Below are positions 10,148-20,219 of a DNA stretch of 64,000 bases, in pieces. The translations under genes were made by a program, and so were the position numbers. The stretch is from contig NZ_CP038865.1 of NCBI RefSeq assembly GCF_004792515.1, positions 394,001-458,000 on the forward strand, written 5' to 3'. The DNA comes from Vagococcus xieshaowenii. Its GTDB lineage: Bacteria > Bacillota > Bacilli > Lactobacillales > Vagococcaceae. The notes beneath the pieces were generated by a model that had not been told where the DNA came from, searched no databases, and saw only the letters and a list, made by a program, of their open reading frames with translations. The number at the start of each line of letters is the position of its first letter. The stretch's first letter is position 1.

Positions 10148-10169
10148 AGACAAAGTAACCTAATTGTCT
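10148..10169. promoter_or_regulatory. Candidate operator for the divergent TetR regulator
   Basis: AGACAA (10148-10153) and TTGTCT (10164-10169) form a perfect inverted repeat with a 10-base spacer, just upstream of the regulator's ribosome site. A related half site GACAAACTAAG lies at about 10080, nearer ohyA, with TTGT at 10098-10101. This looks like an operator pair controlling both genes. It is inferred from symmetry and position only. Confidence 0.4.
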
Positions 10170-10185
10170 AACAAATTGGAGTGAA

Positions 10186-10713
10186 ATGATGACAAATTTA
10201 ACAAAAGCAGCGCTAGCCGAAACATTAAAAGAGATGATTAAAACATGTCCACTTGATAAAATTACGGTCAAAGATTTAGCAGACAGGTGCCAAGTGAATC
10301 GTCAAACCTTTTATTATCATTTTCGAGATATTTATGAGTTGGTAGATTGGATAATTGAACAAAATTTTTTAAAAAAGTTTGAACAGTTTATGCAAGAGGA
10401 TAATTTGACAAAAAACTTGAAAACGATGAGTGATTATGTTGATGAACATAAGGCGTTTAGTTTAAATGTGTATCGTTCTGTCGGAAAAGAGCGAGCGGAA
10501 CGTTACATTAATCACCATATCGAACAATGGTTGGTAAGTTATTTGTTTGTTGAGAGTTCATTTGAACACAATGAAATGCAAATTAAATTTTATGTGTATG
10601 GTATTACAGGTTTTATTGTAGATTGGTTAGAAGGAACGATTGATTTATCTACAGAAGAATTATGTGGAAAATTACTTTATATAGTAAAAAGCGAATTAGT
10701 TAAGGTAAACTAA
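10186..10713 (+). CDS. TetR-family regulator, DhaS-like
   Basis: A 175-aa DNA-binding regulator. The N-terminal HTH (ITVKDLADRCQVNRQTFYYHFRDIYELVDWIIEQ) is the TetR/AcrR fold and closely matches the DhaS subgroup, whose C-terminal domain is TetR_C_8. The C-terminal half shows no known ligand motif. GGAGTG precedes two tandem ATG codons (10186 and 10189). It shares a 137-base divergent region with oleate hydratase, which contains a symmetrical operator candidate. A fatty-acid-sensing repressor of ohyA is the simplest reading. The role is inferred from position. Confidence 0.8.
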   Translation: MMTNLTKAALAETLKEMIKTCPLDKITVKDLADRCQVNRQTFYYHFRDIYELVDWIIEQNFLKKFEQFMQEDNLTKNLKTMSDYVDEHKAFSLNVYRSVGKERAERYINHHIEQWLVSYLFVESSFEHNEMQIKFYVYGITGFIVDWLEGTIDLSTEELCGKLLYIVKSELVKVN

Positions 10714-10727
10714 TTCGCTTTTATTTA
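10687..10727 (+). terminator. Terminator overlapping the end of the TetR gene
   Basis: AAAAGCGAATTAGTT (10687-10701) pairs perfectly with AACTAATTCGCTTTT (10708-10722), loop AAGGTA. The stop codon at 10711-10713 lies inside the stem. Confidence 0.75.
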
Positions 10728-10737
10728 TTTCATGTTA

Positions 10738-11271
10738 TTAATTGTTAAAAATAATTTTTTCAGGAAGTGGATAATCACTTAAAGAATAATTTTCAAAAGA
10801 TAATGTTTCTTTGAAGTTGTTAATAGATAAATCTAGTCGACGAGATAAATCAAAGACACTGTGTAAAACATCGTGGAAATACATAGAATTACCTTGTTCA
10901 AAGTAGTCTTTATAATCACTGCTTGATTTATCTAAGCCTGTACGCTTCTCGAATTCGTCATATTCATGGAGATAGTCATGATAATGAGCAGAAGTGTAGG
11001 CTGCAAATGCATTGTAAATATCAATAGATAGAACTAAATCATGATGCCAATCAGCATAACGTTTTTTTGCTAGGCCGTCATGTGTCTGGATCAGTTTGAA
11101 CTCATTGTCACGAATGTTCTGGCTCATTAGCATATCAAGATTTAAATTTAATCCTGTATAAGAGACATCGTCAAAGGCTTTTTCTTTTAATAATGTTAGC
11201 TCATGGGCTAATGAATCAGCGGTATAGTCACGATTTTTTTCAGCTTGAAAAATTTTCTTTTGTGGAAACAT
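10738..11271 (-). CDS. Uncharacterised cytoplasmic protein
   Basis: A protein of 177 aa that I do not recognise. The start is taken at ATG 11271 because GAGGTG lies 8 bases upstream; a GTG at 11280 overlaps that ribosome site and is unlikely. There is no signal peptide or membrane segment. The middle is rich in aromatic and acidic residues with several His (YTSAHYHDYLHEYDEFEKR), and the whole looks alpha-helical. It faces the TetR gene convergently and is followed upstream by the YhiN flavoprotein in the same direction, about 60 bases apart. No function can be assigned. Confidence 0.6.
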   Translation of the reverse strand: MFPQKKIFQAEKNRDYTADSLAHELTLLKEKAFDDVSYTGLNLNLDMLMSQNIRDNEFKLIQTHDGLAKKRYADWHHDLVLSIDIYNAFAAYTSAHYHDYLHEYDEFEKRTGLDKSSSDYKDYFEQGNSMYFHDVLHSVFDLSRRLDLSINNFKETLSFENYSLSDYPLPEKIIFNN

Positions 11272-11341
11272 ATTCGTCACCTCGTTTAGTTGATAATACT
11301 ATTATAGCCAAGTTTAATACGATACTTCAATGCTTTTCTTT

Positions 11342-12616
11342 TTAATAACGGAAATAACTAGCGATTTGGGCACTATTTTTACCCGCAACATAGCCGGTTA
11401 CAAACGCCGCCGTAATATTATAGCCACCTGTATAGCCATTAATATCTAATAATTCTCCTACAAAAAATAATCCTTCCACTAACTTGCTTTCCAGTGTTTT
11501 TGGATCGATTTCTTTTAAATTAACGCCGCCACCAGTGACAAATGATTTTTCAATAGGATAGGTACCAATCGCTGACATACGGAAATCTTTAATCAAATGC
11601 GCGAAACGTTCTAATTCGTGACCTTCGACTTGTCGGAATGGACGGGAACCATCGATGTCAGCTTCTGTTAATAAGAATTCTAAGTAACGCTCTGGTAGTA
11701 GGCCTTTCAACGCATTTTTTATTGATTTATCACGTTGTTGTTCTTTTAATGTTGTTAATTCATGAATTAATTGTTTGAGTGTTTTTTCCGGTAAAGCGTC
11801 TAGAGTAACAATTGCTTCCTTGTGCTTTTCTAATGCTTGGTTGACAAACATACTACAACGTAGTGCAGCAGGTCCTGAAACACCAAAGTGGGTAAATAAC
11901 ATATCCATCGTGTGACTAACACGGATTTTACCTTTTTCATTTAAGACAGATAACGTGACATCCTGTAAGGATAAGCCTTGTAAGACTTTTTTTTGTACAA
12001 AGGGATCGGCTAATTTAATAGGTGATTCTGTCGCAAAAAGGGGTGTCACCGTGTGGCCAGCTTTTTTTGCTAAGCGGTAACCAATACCAGTTGAGCCTGT
12101 ATAAGGATAAGTTTTACCACCTGTAGCAATGATGACACAGTGAGATGTGAATTCACGGCCGTCTTTTAAACGAATGCCTATCACACGATTGTCTTCTTTA
12201 AGTAGTTTTTCAACTTCAGCTTCTCGTTCAATGTGTACCTGTTGCTTATTTAATTCGTTAGTTAACGCTTCGACAATGGTTTTTGAGCGATTAGTTATAG
12301 GGAACATTCTACCGTGATCTTCTTCTTTTAATTTGATGCCTTTATCTTCAAAAAAACGAATAATGTCATGATTATCAAATTGAGAAAACGCACTGTATAA
12401 AAATTTTCCATTACCAGGAATGTGGTTGATGACATCGTCACTTGGTCGGTTGTTAGTAACATTACAGCGACCACCTCCAGTTAACAGTAATTTCTTTCCA
12501 AGGCGTTTATTTTTTTCTACTAACATAACACGCGCACCGTGTGTAGCAGCAGAAATAGCTGCCATCATGCCACTTGTTCCAGCGCCAATGACAATAACTT
12601 CTTTATCTACGTTCAT
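11342..12616 (-). CDS. YhiN/HI0933-family FAD flavoprotein
   Basis: A 424-aa flavoprotein of the HI0933/YhiN family (BaiN in gut clostridia), NAD(P)/FAD-dependent oxidoreductases of mostly unknown substrate. I start it at ATG 12616, preceded by GGAGG at 8 bases; the in-frame ATG at 12649 would add 11 residues with no ribosome site. The FAD dinucleotide-binding motif VIGAGTSGMMAAISAA is at the very N-terminus, followed by KLLLTGGGRCNVTN, the family signature. FVTGGGVNLKEIDPKTLESK and GELLDINGYTGGYNITAAFVTGYVAG near the C-terminus complete the FAD site. Length is normal. Physiological substrate unknown. Confidence 0.87.
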   Translation of the reverse strand: MNVDKEVIVIGAGTSGMMAAISAATHGARVMLVEKNKRLGKKLLLTGGGRCNVTNNRPSDDVINHIPGNGKFLYSAFSQFDNHDIIRFFEDKGIKLKEEDHGRMFPITNRSKTIVEALTNELNKQQVHIEREAEVEKLLKEDNRVIGIRLKDGREFTSHCVIIATGGKTYPYTGSTGIGYRLAKKAGHTVTPLFATESPIKLADPFVQKKVLQGLSLQDVTLSVLNEKGKIRVSHTMDMLFTHFGVSGPAALRCSMFVNQALEKHKEAIVTLDALPEKTLKQLIHELTTLKEQQRDKSIKNALKGLLPERYLEFLLTEADIDGSRPFRQVEGHELERFAHLIKDFRMSAIGTYPIEKSFVTGGGVNLKEIDPKTLESKLVEGLFFVGELLDINGYTGGYNITAAFVTGYVAGKNSAQIASYFRY

Positions 12617-12677
12617 ATAATTACCTCCAATTCTAATGTAGTGTACCATATTTTTTTAGGAAGTTGGTAGGTTATGA

Positions 12678-14090
<1,413 letters not shown>

Positions 14091-14111
14091 TAAGAATAGG
14101 TGACTTAAAAT

Positions 14112-14142
14112 AAAGCGACTCTATTGATTAGAGTCGCTTTTT
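14112..14142 (+). terminator. Terminator between gdhA and the ABC importer
   Basis: AAAGCGACTCT (14112-14122) pairs perfectly with AGAGTCGCTTT (14130-14140), loop ATTGATT, followed by T. It ends only 17 bases before the start codon of the next gene. Confidence 0.85.
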
Positions 14143-14159
14143 GTAAACAGGGAGTAGGA

Positions 14160-15134
14160 ATGAAAAAAAACAATTTAATTAGTACCGGCTTAATAGCTAT
14201 TAGTAGTTTGATAGTAGGGTGTTCTGATTCATCAACCCGCGAAAATCCAACGACTTCAGACGTTTTATCAGTATCTTCAACGAATCCATTACCAACAGAA
14301 GATCGTTCGGGTGAGATTATTAAGATTCCAGAAAACTTAACTAAAATCGTGTCGTTAGTGCCTTCTGTGACACAAATATTAGATGATTTAGGCCAGAGTG
14401 AGAAATTAGTTGGTATCGATAATCAAAGTCAGTTAAAAGAAACCAATCAAAAGGTGTCTCGATTTGATATGATGACGATTGACTTAGAAATGTTGTTAGC
14501 ATTAGAACCACAAGTGGTATTTGTCAGTGACATTAATGTATATGCCGAGGCAAAAATTTTGAAACAACTAAAACAAGTAGGTATCACCGTCATTAATATT
14601 CCAACGAGTGATACCATCGAAAGTATTCAAGCGGATGTCCAATTTGTGGCAGATTGCGTAGGCCAACACAATCAAGGGAAAGTTTTAGTAGAAAATATGC
14701 AGGCAGACATTGCGCAATTAAAAGCAATGGGCAACCGTATTAAGCAAAGAAAAACAGTCTCCTTTGAAGTGGCAGCTTTACCAGAGATTTATTCATGCGG
14801 TAGCGGTGTGTTTTTAGATGAAATGATCACGACCATTGGTGCTAAAAATGTTTATCATGATCAAAGTGGTTGGTTGGCTATTACAGAGGAATCAGCTATT
14901 GAACGTAATCCGGATGTTATTTTTACTAATGTAACGTATATTCCGGACCCAATAGATGAAATAGTTGCTCGTAAAGGTTGGGCCCAAGTAACAGCAATTA
15001 AAGAAAAAGAGGTGTATCGTATTGATAATATGACAAGTTCCCTTCCTAATCACCATATTGTTGAGGCTATGAAAGAAATGGCAAATATTCTTTATCCAGA
15101 AGCATATGCTCAATTGGAGTTTAGCCATGTCTAA
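14160..15134 (+). CDS. ABC importer substrate-binding lipoprotein (BtuF/FecB-like)
   Basis: A 324-aa extracellular lipoprotein, the solute-binding part of a cobalamin/siderophore/haem-class importer. The start at ATG 14160 follows GGAGTAGGA, and a 20-residue signal peptide ends in the lipobox IVG-C21. The mature part has the class III (periplasmic-binding family 2) pattern: TKIVSLVPSVTQILDDLG, then a long central helix and EINTIGAKNVYH-type closing elements. It is followed by the permease with an 8-base overlap and the ATPase, so the three act together. I cannot determine the ligand; the sequence resembles BtuF more than FhuD. Its promoter is unclear because the gdhA terminator lies directly upstream. 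Confidence 0.85.
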   Translation: MKKNNLISTGLIAISSLIVGCSDSSTRENPTTSDVLSVSSTNPLPTEDRSGEIIKIPENLTKIVSLVPSVTQILDDLGQSEKLVGIDNQSQLKETNQKVSRFDMMTIDLEMLLALEPQVVFVSDINVYAEAKILKQLKQVGITVINIPTSDTIESIQADVQFVADCVGQHNQGKVLVENMQADIAQLKAMGNRIKQRKTVSFEVAALPEIYSCGSGVFLDEMITTIGAKNVYHDQSGWLAITEESAIERNPDVIFTNVTYIPDPIDEIVARKGWAQVTAIKEKEVYRIDNMTSSLPNHHIVEAMKEMANILYPEAYAQLEFSHV

Positions 15135-16134
15135 GGGAATGAAATTAAGTGGCTTAATGGTTATAGCGATAGTAGTGATAGTAATTGGAATCAGTATAGG
15201 GAGCGCGTCAGCTAGTTTTGCTGACGTCTGTCAAGTGATCATGAACCAACTAATGGGGCGCTCAGAAGCAGGCATCATGCCAACGATTATTCTCGATGTC
15301 CGTTTGCCACGTGTCCTAATGAGTTTTATTGTCGGTGCGATGATTGCAGTTTCTGGCACCGTTATGCAATCCTTATTAAATAACCCCTTAGCCTCACCTT
15401 ATACATTAGGTATCTCTTCAGGGGCATCTTTTGGCGCGGCGTTAATGTTAACAATTGGCGTGCCGTTGCTTGGTTTATCTAGTTATTTAGTCCCTGTGAA
15501 TGGCTTTGTTTTTGGTTGCTTGACAGTGTTAATCGTATTACTTTTTGCAAAGAAAACAGCTCATCAAATGGATAATCAGACGATTATTTTGGTTGGGATG
15601 ATCGTGGGTTTATTTATCAATGCTTTACTGACTTTATTATCGGTTTTTTCAGATGATTATTTAAAAGCGATTGTTTACTGGCAACTAGGAAGTTTTGCTA
15701 GTAGTCATTATGCTCAAATATTATGGCTAGCGCTGCTCTTAGTACTTGGATTAGTAGTATTTATACGCTTTTCACGTGAATTAGATATCTTGACATTAGG
15801 AGATGAGCAGGCAATGACAACAGGTCTTGAAACTCAAAAACTAAAAGTATTCTTTATTGGGCTGTGTTGCTTATTAACTGGTTCAGCGATTTCATTTGTC
15901 GGGATTATTGGTTTTGTCGATTTAGTAGCCCCTCACTTAGTTCGTAAGGTATTTGGTCATCATCATCGTTGGGTCATTCCGTCTTCAGCACTTGTGGGAG
16001 GTATCTTGATGGTATTTGCAGATCTTATTTCGCGAACAATCATCGCGCCTAGAGAAATCCCAGTCGGTGCAGTCACTGCTTTAATCGGTTCCCCGTTTTT
16101 TGCTTACTTATTTTTAAAGAAAGGACCTGATTAA
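15127..16134 (+). CDS. FecCD-family ABC permease
   Basis: A 335-aa polytopic permease of the BtuC/FecD type with about ten membrane helices. The start is placed at ATG 15127, preceded by GGAG at 15116, and it overlaps the lipoprotein stop by 8 bases; ATG 15106 is further upstream but lies before that ribosome site. Family signatures visible are RLPRVLMSFIVGAMIAVSG and QSLLNNPLASPYTLGISSGASFGAA near the N-terminus, plus FVGIIGFVDLVAPHLVR and GAVTALIGSPFFAYLFLKK near the C-terminus. It forms the transmembrane pore, probably as a homodimer. The stop is directly adjacent to the ATPase start, so the genes are translationally coupled. Confidence 0.92.
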   Translation: MSKGMKLSGLMVIAIVVIVIGISIGSASASFADVCQVIMNQLMGRSEAGIMPTIILDVRLPRVLMSFIVGAMIAVSGTVMQSLLNNPLASPYTLGISSGASFGAALMLTIGVPLLGLSSYLVPVNGFVFGCLTVLIVLLFAKKTAHQMDNQTIILVGMIVGLFINALLTLLSVFSDDYLKAIVYWQLGSFASSHYAQILWLALLLVLGLVVFIRFSRELDILTLGDEQAMTTGLETQKLKVFFIGLCCLLTGSAISFVGIIGFVDLVAPHLVRKVFGHHHRWVIPSSALVGGILMVFADLISRTIIAPREIPVGAVTALIGSPFFAYLFLKKGPD

Positions 16135-16905
16135 ATGATTGATATCCAAGGTGTCTCTGTTCGTTATGGCAATCATCAAATCTTAGATGACATTTCCTTT
16201 CAATTAGATGATGACGAGATAGTATGTGTGCTAGGACCAAATGGTAGTGGGAAAACTACACTTTTAAAAACGATATTAAATTTAGTGCCTTTTAGCGGTG
16301 AAATATTGATTAATGGTCAATCGGTTAAAAAGTATCCACGTAAAACGTTAGCTAAAGAAGTGGCTTTGTTGAGTCAACATCAAGTTGTTCAACGTGGTTA
16401 TACGGTTCAAGATATCGTCTTGATGGGACGCTTTAGATATCAACAAACAGGTTTGTTCAATGGGTATTCTAAAGTGGATTTTGATTATGTCGATACGTTA
16501 TTAGCTGATTTAGGGTTGTGGGAATTAAAAGAACAAGAAGTAGTTAAACTTTCTGGAGGGCAAAAGCAATTAGTCTTTTTAGCTAAGATAATGGCACAAA
16601 ATCCTCGATTATTACTACTCGATGAACCAAGTAACCATCTTGATATCAAGTATCAATTAGAAATGATTGCTTTCTTGAAGCAATGGCGAGATCAACGAGA
16701 ATCAGGAATTCTTGGCGTGTTTCATGATGTTAATTTAGCGTTGCATTTGTCAGATCATTTACTAATGTTGAAGGAAGGACGTATATTGGCTAAAGGTTCT
16801 TTTTCAGAAATTGGGACAATAACTAATTTCCAAACCCTTTATGAGACGCAACTTGTGGAGTATTATCTAGCTAGTTTAGAAAAATGGCAACAACTACTGA
16901 AGTAA
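16135..16905 (+). CDS. ABC importer ATP-binding protein (BtuD/FecE-like)
   Basis: A 256-aa ATPase driving the importer encoded just upstream. Walker A is GPNGSGKTT at residues 34-42, the signature motif is LSGGQKQ at about residue 139, and Walker B is LLLLDEPSNHLD. The HDVNLAL segment gives the H-loop. The start at 16135 touches the permease stop. This is a cobalamin/siderophore-class subunit by motif similarity, with substrate unknown. A short T-containing hairpin near 16906-16950 may end the operon, but I could not define it clearly. Confidence 0.92.
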   Translation: MIDIQGVSVRYGNHQILDDISFQLDDDEIVCVLGPNGSGKTTLLKTILNLVPFSGEILINGQSVKKYPRKTLAKEVALLSQHQVVQRGYTVQDIVLMGRFRYQQTGLFNGYSKVDFDYVDTLLADLGLWELKEQEVVKLSGGQKQLVFLAKIMAQNPRLLLLDEPSNHLDIKYQLEMIAFLKQWRDQRESGILGVFHDVNLALHLSDHLLMLKEGRILAKGSFSEIGTITNFQTLYETQLVEYYLASLEKWQQLLK

Positions 16906-17060
16906 TTTTTCGTCTAGTTATGAGGAGTGGAGAAATCTGCTCCTTATTTGTTATAAATTATCAATATTTTTATTAATTTTTTTCATGAAACATTGGTTAT
17001 AAAACTAATATATAGAGTGAATAGGTTATAATCTAATTGATAATAAACGAGGAGTGATGA

Positions 17061-17495
17061 ATGATGGATGAAAGTTTTGAAAAAGAGTTAAAGGAAGCGT
17101 TAGAGATGTTTAATCGATATGCGGAATTATTTGAGCTCTCGGATTCTAATCTGTCTTTAGAACAAATGAGAGAACGGATTGATATTGAATTAGAAGAGTT
17201 TGTAGAATTGGAGGGGCCGTGGACAATAAGTAATTATCAAGACTTATCGGTGACGATTACACAATTATTTACGGATGAATTTAATCACCTTATAGAACAT
17301 AAAGAATATGACATTGCTTTCTTTTCTTCGAGATATTTATTTAAACAACTATTGTCTCTTGGTTCAAGTGATGAGATGCTTGAGCATTTGGAAGAAGTAT
17401 TTAAGCGATTTAATAAGCTATGGAAACTTTGTCGTGATAAGGGGTATCCAGAGTTAAAAGAAGTAATTGACAAGTGGATATCAGCTGAGAGCTAA
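17061..17495 (+). CDS. Uncharacterised helical protein
   Basis: A 144-aa protein I do not recognise. It starts at ATG 17061 (or 17064), with GAGGAG upstream, and has no signal peptide or membrane segment. It is strongly acidic and helical, with heptad-like stretches in the first 50 residues (FEKELKEALEMFNRYAELFEL) and the last 40. It is a single-gene unit between the ABC importer and a 470-base gene-poor stretch. No function is claimed. Confidence 0.6.
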   Translation: MMDESFEKELKEALEMFNRYAELFELSDSNLSLEQMRERIDIELEEFVELEGPWTISNYQDLSVTITQLFTDEFNHLIEHKEYDIAFFSSRYLFKQLLSLGSSDEMLEHLEEVFKRFNKLWKLCRDKGYPELKEVIDKWISAES

Positions 17496-17966
17496 TCGTT
17501 TTAGAAGTTTAGCCAAATGATAGTGTTCATTCGGTACGTTACAGTTAATTAATATGGTCGTTTATCGTATAATAGAAGATAGAAAGTAGAGATACTTTTT
17601 GGAGGTACTTGTTAAGAAAAAGAATGTTAATTATATCTATCTTTAATGTAAACGTTTAATTGATTAAAGAGTAAGTTATTCACACAATATGAAGCATTTA
17701 AGTTGAATTTACTAGATCAATTTAGTAATATAGTTAGTGCTTTGCCAAATATAGTGTGGATTGCTGACGAATTGATGATGTGAAAGTTTGTGAAAAAATA
17801 TTTAGGTAGATTAAATAGCGTTTTGTTTATGTTTATCTATATATATAGGTAGCAAAATATTAAGTAAGCAAACTAGACTATTTTTGGAGAAGTTTCTGAA
17901 AAGACTCTAACAGATTTAAGGATTTAATAACACTATTAATAACATAGAAAGAAGTGGAATTCAGTT
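17496..17966. other. Gene-poor stretch before ndh
   Basis: About 470 bases with no convincing gene. They contain a TATAAT at about 17566 and GGAGGT at 17601 followed by TTG and a 16-codon reading frame ending at 17661, where it overlaps a cre-like site. A second open stretch of about 39 codons, without a start, ends at 17783. This may be the remains of a decayed gene or a long ndh leader. Confidence 0.4.
17647..17660. promoter_or_regulatory. Candidate cre (CcpA) site upstream of ndh
   Basis: TGTAAACGTTTAAT matches 13 of 14 positions of the usual catabolite-responsive element. It lies about 300 bases upstream of ndh, further than most regulatory cre sites. Confidence 0.4.
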
Positions 17967-19175
17967 ATGAAAGAAGTAGTTATCTTAGGTGCAGGTTATG
18001 CAGGTTTAAGCACACTAAAAGCTCTACAAAAAAAAGCAGGAGATTTTCATATTACATTAGTTGATCAAAATGATTATCATTATGAAGCAACTGACTTACA
18101 TGAAGTAGCAGCCGGTACACAACCAAAAGAAAAAATCACTTACCCAATTAAAGAAGTTGTAAACTCAAAAGTGACAACTTTCTTACAAGATCGTGTGGTA
18201 AAAATCAATACGGATCAACAAGAAGTTGAATTAGAAAACAATGCGGCATTAAAATATGACTACTTAGTAGTTGCTTTAGGTTTCCGTTCTGAAACATTTG
18301 GTATTTCAGGTGCAGAAGAAAATGCGTTAGAAATGGTTAACATTGACTCAGCTGTTAACATTAATAACCACATCAATGCCATGCTTAAAAAATACAAAGA
18401 AACAAAAGATAAAAAATACTTGAAATTTGTCGTTTGTGGTGCAGGGTTCACAGGGATTGAACTATTAGGTTCACTAGCTGAAATGAAACCTAAATATGCC
18501 AAAGTAGCGGGTGTTAAACCAGAAGATATCGAAATCTACTGTGTAGAAGCTGCCACTCGTTTGTTACCAATGTTTAATGAAGAGTTAGCTAACTATGCGA
18601 TTAACAAATTAGAAGGTTTAGGTGTTACTTTATTAACAGGTAAACCAATCAAAGCGATTAAACCTGAAACAGTTGTTTACCAAGACAACGCTGAAACAGA
18701 AGAAATGGCTGAATTAGAAGCTGCAACTATTATCTGGACAACAGGTGTTAGCGGAAGCTTTGTAATGGGTGAATCAGGATTTGCAGAACGTCGTGGACGT
18801 GTAGTGGTAGCTGATGATTTACGTTCATCTGACCATGAGAATGTCTACATTATTGGAGATGTATCTGCTGTAATGGATCCAGCATCAGGTCGTCCATATC
18901 CAACAACTGCTCAAATCGCATTAAAAATGGGTGACTTTGCAGCTAAGAATATTGTACGTCAATTGAATAACCAAGCAACTGAAGCGTTCACTTTTGAATC
19001 ACAAGGTTCTGTAGCTTCAATTGGTAATACTATTGGTTTAGGACAAGTAGGTAAAGTATCAGTTAAAGGATACCCAGCGTCATTCTTGAAGAAAATTATC
19101 ATGAATAAATCACTTGCGGCAACTGGTGGAATGAAACAAATGTTTGCTAAAGGACGCTTTGATTTATATCACTAA
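17967..19175 (+). CDS. ndh: Type II NADH dehydrogenase (NDH-2)
   Basis: A 402-aa single-subunit flavoprotein that oxidises NADH without proton pumping and passes electrons to a quinone. FAD binding is by VILGAGYAGLSTLKAL at the N-terminus, NADH by FVVCGAGFTGIELLGSL at about residue 160, and the second FAD block by NVYIIGDVSAVMDPASGRPYP. The C-terminus lacks a clear transmembrane segment and would bind the membrane peripherally. GAAAGAAGTGG lies 11 bases before ATG 17967. It is a single-gene unit with a strong terminator, after a long 5' region with a cre-like site. Fermenting cocci use it for NADH disposal when haem or menaquinone is present; that is inference. Confidence 0.93.
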   Translation: MKEVVILGAGYAGLSTLKALQKKAGDFHITLVDQNDYHYEATDLHEVAAGTQPKEKITYPIKEVVNSKVTTFLQDRVVKINTDQQEVELENNAALKYDYLVVALGFRSETFGISGAEENALEMVNIDSAVNINNHINAMLKKYKETKDKKYLKFVVCGAGFTGIELLGSLAEMKPKYAKVAGVKPEDIEIYCVEAATRLLPMFNEELANYAINKLEGLGVTLLTGKPIKAIKPETVVYQDNAETEEMAELEAATIIWTTGVSGSFVMGESGFAERRGRVVVADDLRSSDHENVYIIGDVSAVMDPASGRPYPTTAQIALKMGDFAAKNIVRQLNNQATEAFTFESQGSVASIGNTIGLGQVGKVSVKGYPASFLKKIIMNKSLAATGGMKQMFAKGRFDLYH

Positions 19176-19198
19176 AATAACCAAAAAAGTTGTATGAT

Positions 19199-19226
19199 AA
19201 AAGGCATCCGATCTCGGATGCCTTTT
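19199..19226 (+). terminator. Terminator of ndh
   Basis: AAAAGGCATCCG pairs perfectly with CGGATGCCTTTT around loop ATCT. Confidence 0.85.
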
Positions 19227-19268
19227 ATATGTGGATGAATGGATCAATAGATAAGGAGTATTAATATA

Positions 19269-20159
19269 ATGGAACAACTATTTACATTGACATGTGGCTC
19301 AACTGCAGATATGTCAAAAGAATTTTTTGAAGAACGAGGGATTCATTACTCAAGTTTTCATTTTACGATGGATGGGGAAGGCTATTTGGATGATTTAGGA
19401 CAGTCAATGCCGTTTGATGTTTTTTATCAAAAAATAAAAGAAGGTTCAATGCCAATAACATCACAATCAAATCCCGATGACTATACTAAATTCTTTGAAC
19501 AATTTTTAGCAGAAGGACAAGACATTCTGCATTTATCTTTTTCTTCAGGGCTTTCAGGAGATTATCAATCAGCCTGTATTGCAAAAGAATTATTAGTGGA
19601 AAAATATCCTGAACGAAAGATTATGGTAGTGGATACATTAGGTGCTTCTTCAGGCTATGGTTTATTAGTAGATACGGCTGCTGATATGCGTGATCAAGGA
19701 CAATCCATTGAACAAGTGGCTAAATGGGTAGAAGAAAATCGTTTAACGTTACATCATTGGTTTTTCTCAACTGATTTAACACACTATCAACGTGGGGGAC
19801 GTATTAGTGCAACGTCAGCTGCAATCGGTGGTTTATTAAATATTTGTCCGTTGATGAACATGAATAATGAAGGAAAGTTAATTCCTCGTACTAAGATTCG
19901 TGGTAAGAAAAAAGTTATTAAAGCGATTGTGAATGAGATGAAGCAACACGCCAAAGATGGTGAAAACTATTCAGGGAAATGTTTTATTTCAAATTCTGAC
20001 TGTTATGAAGATGCAAAAGAAGTGGCTGAATTAGTGGAAGCAACGTTTCCTAATCTAAATGGTAAGGTTCAAATAAATAGTGTAGGAACAGTTATCGGTT
20101 CACATACAGGACCAGGAACAGTGGCGTTATTCTTTTATGGAAATGAACGTGGTGAATAA
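19269..20159 (+). CDS. DegV-family fatty acid-binding protein
   Basis: A 296-aa cytosolic protein of the DegV/FakB family, which binds a fatty acid in a two-domain fold and can present it to the FakA kinase for phospholipid synthesis. The sequence starts LFTLTCGSTADMSKEFFEERGI, with the conserved TSQSNPDDYTKFF ligand segment at about residue 64 and LSFSSGLSGDYQSA at about 100. RGGRISATSA at about 177 is the loop near the fatty acid head group. AAGGAG lies before ATG 19269. It is close to the next gene (about 60 bases), so co-transcription is possible. The specific fatty acid bound is unknown. Confidence 0.9.
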   Translation: MEQLFTLTCGSTADMSKEFFEERGIHYSSFHFTMDGEGYLDDLGQSMPFDVFYQKIKEGSMPITSQSNPDDYTKFFEQFLAEGQDILHLSFSSGLSGDYQSACIAKELLVEKYPERKIMVVDTLGASSGYGLLVDTAADMRDQGQSIEQVAKWVEENRLTLHHWFFSTDLTHYQRGGRISATSAAIGGLLNICPLMNMNNEGKLIPRTKIRGKKKVIKAIVNEMKQHAKDGENYSGKCFISNSDCYEDAKEVAELVEATFPNLNGKVQINSVGTVIGSHTGPGTVALFFYGNERGE

Positions 20160-20219
20160 GTAAGTTGTCGTTGCTTTTTGTTAAATGATTGTCATGAAGT
20201 CAATGAAAGGATATTGCAC

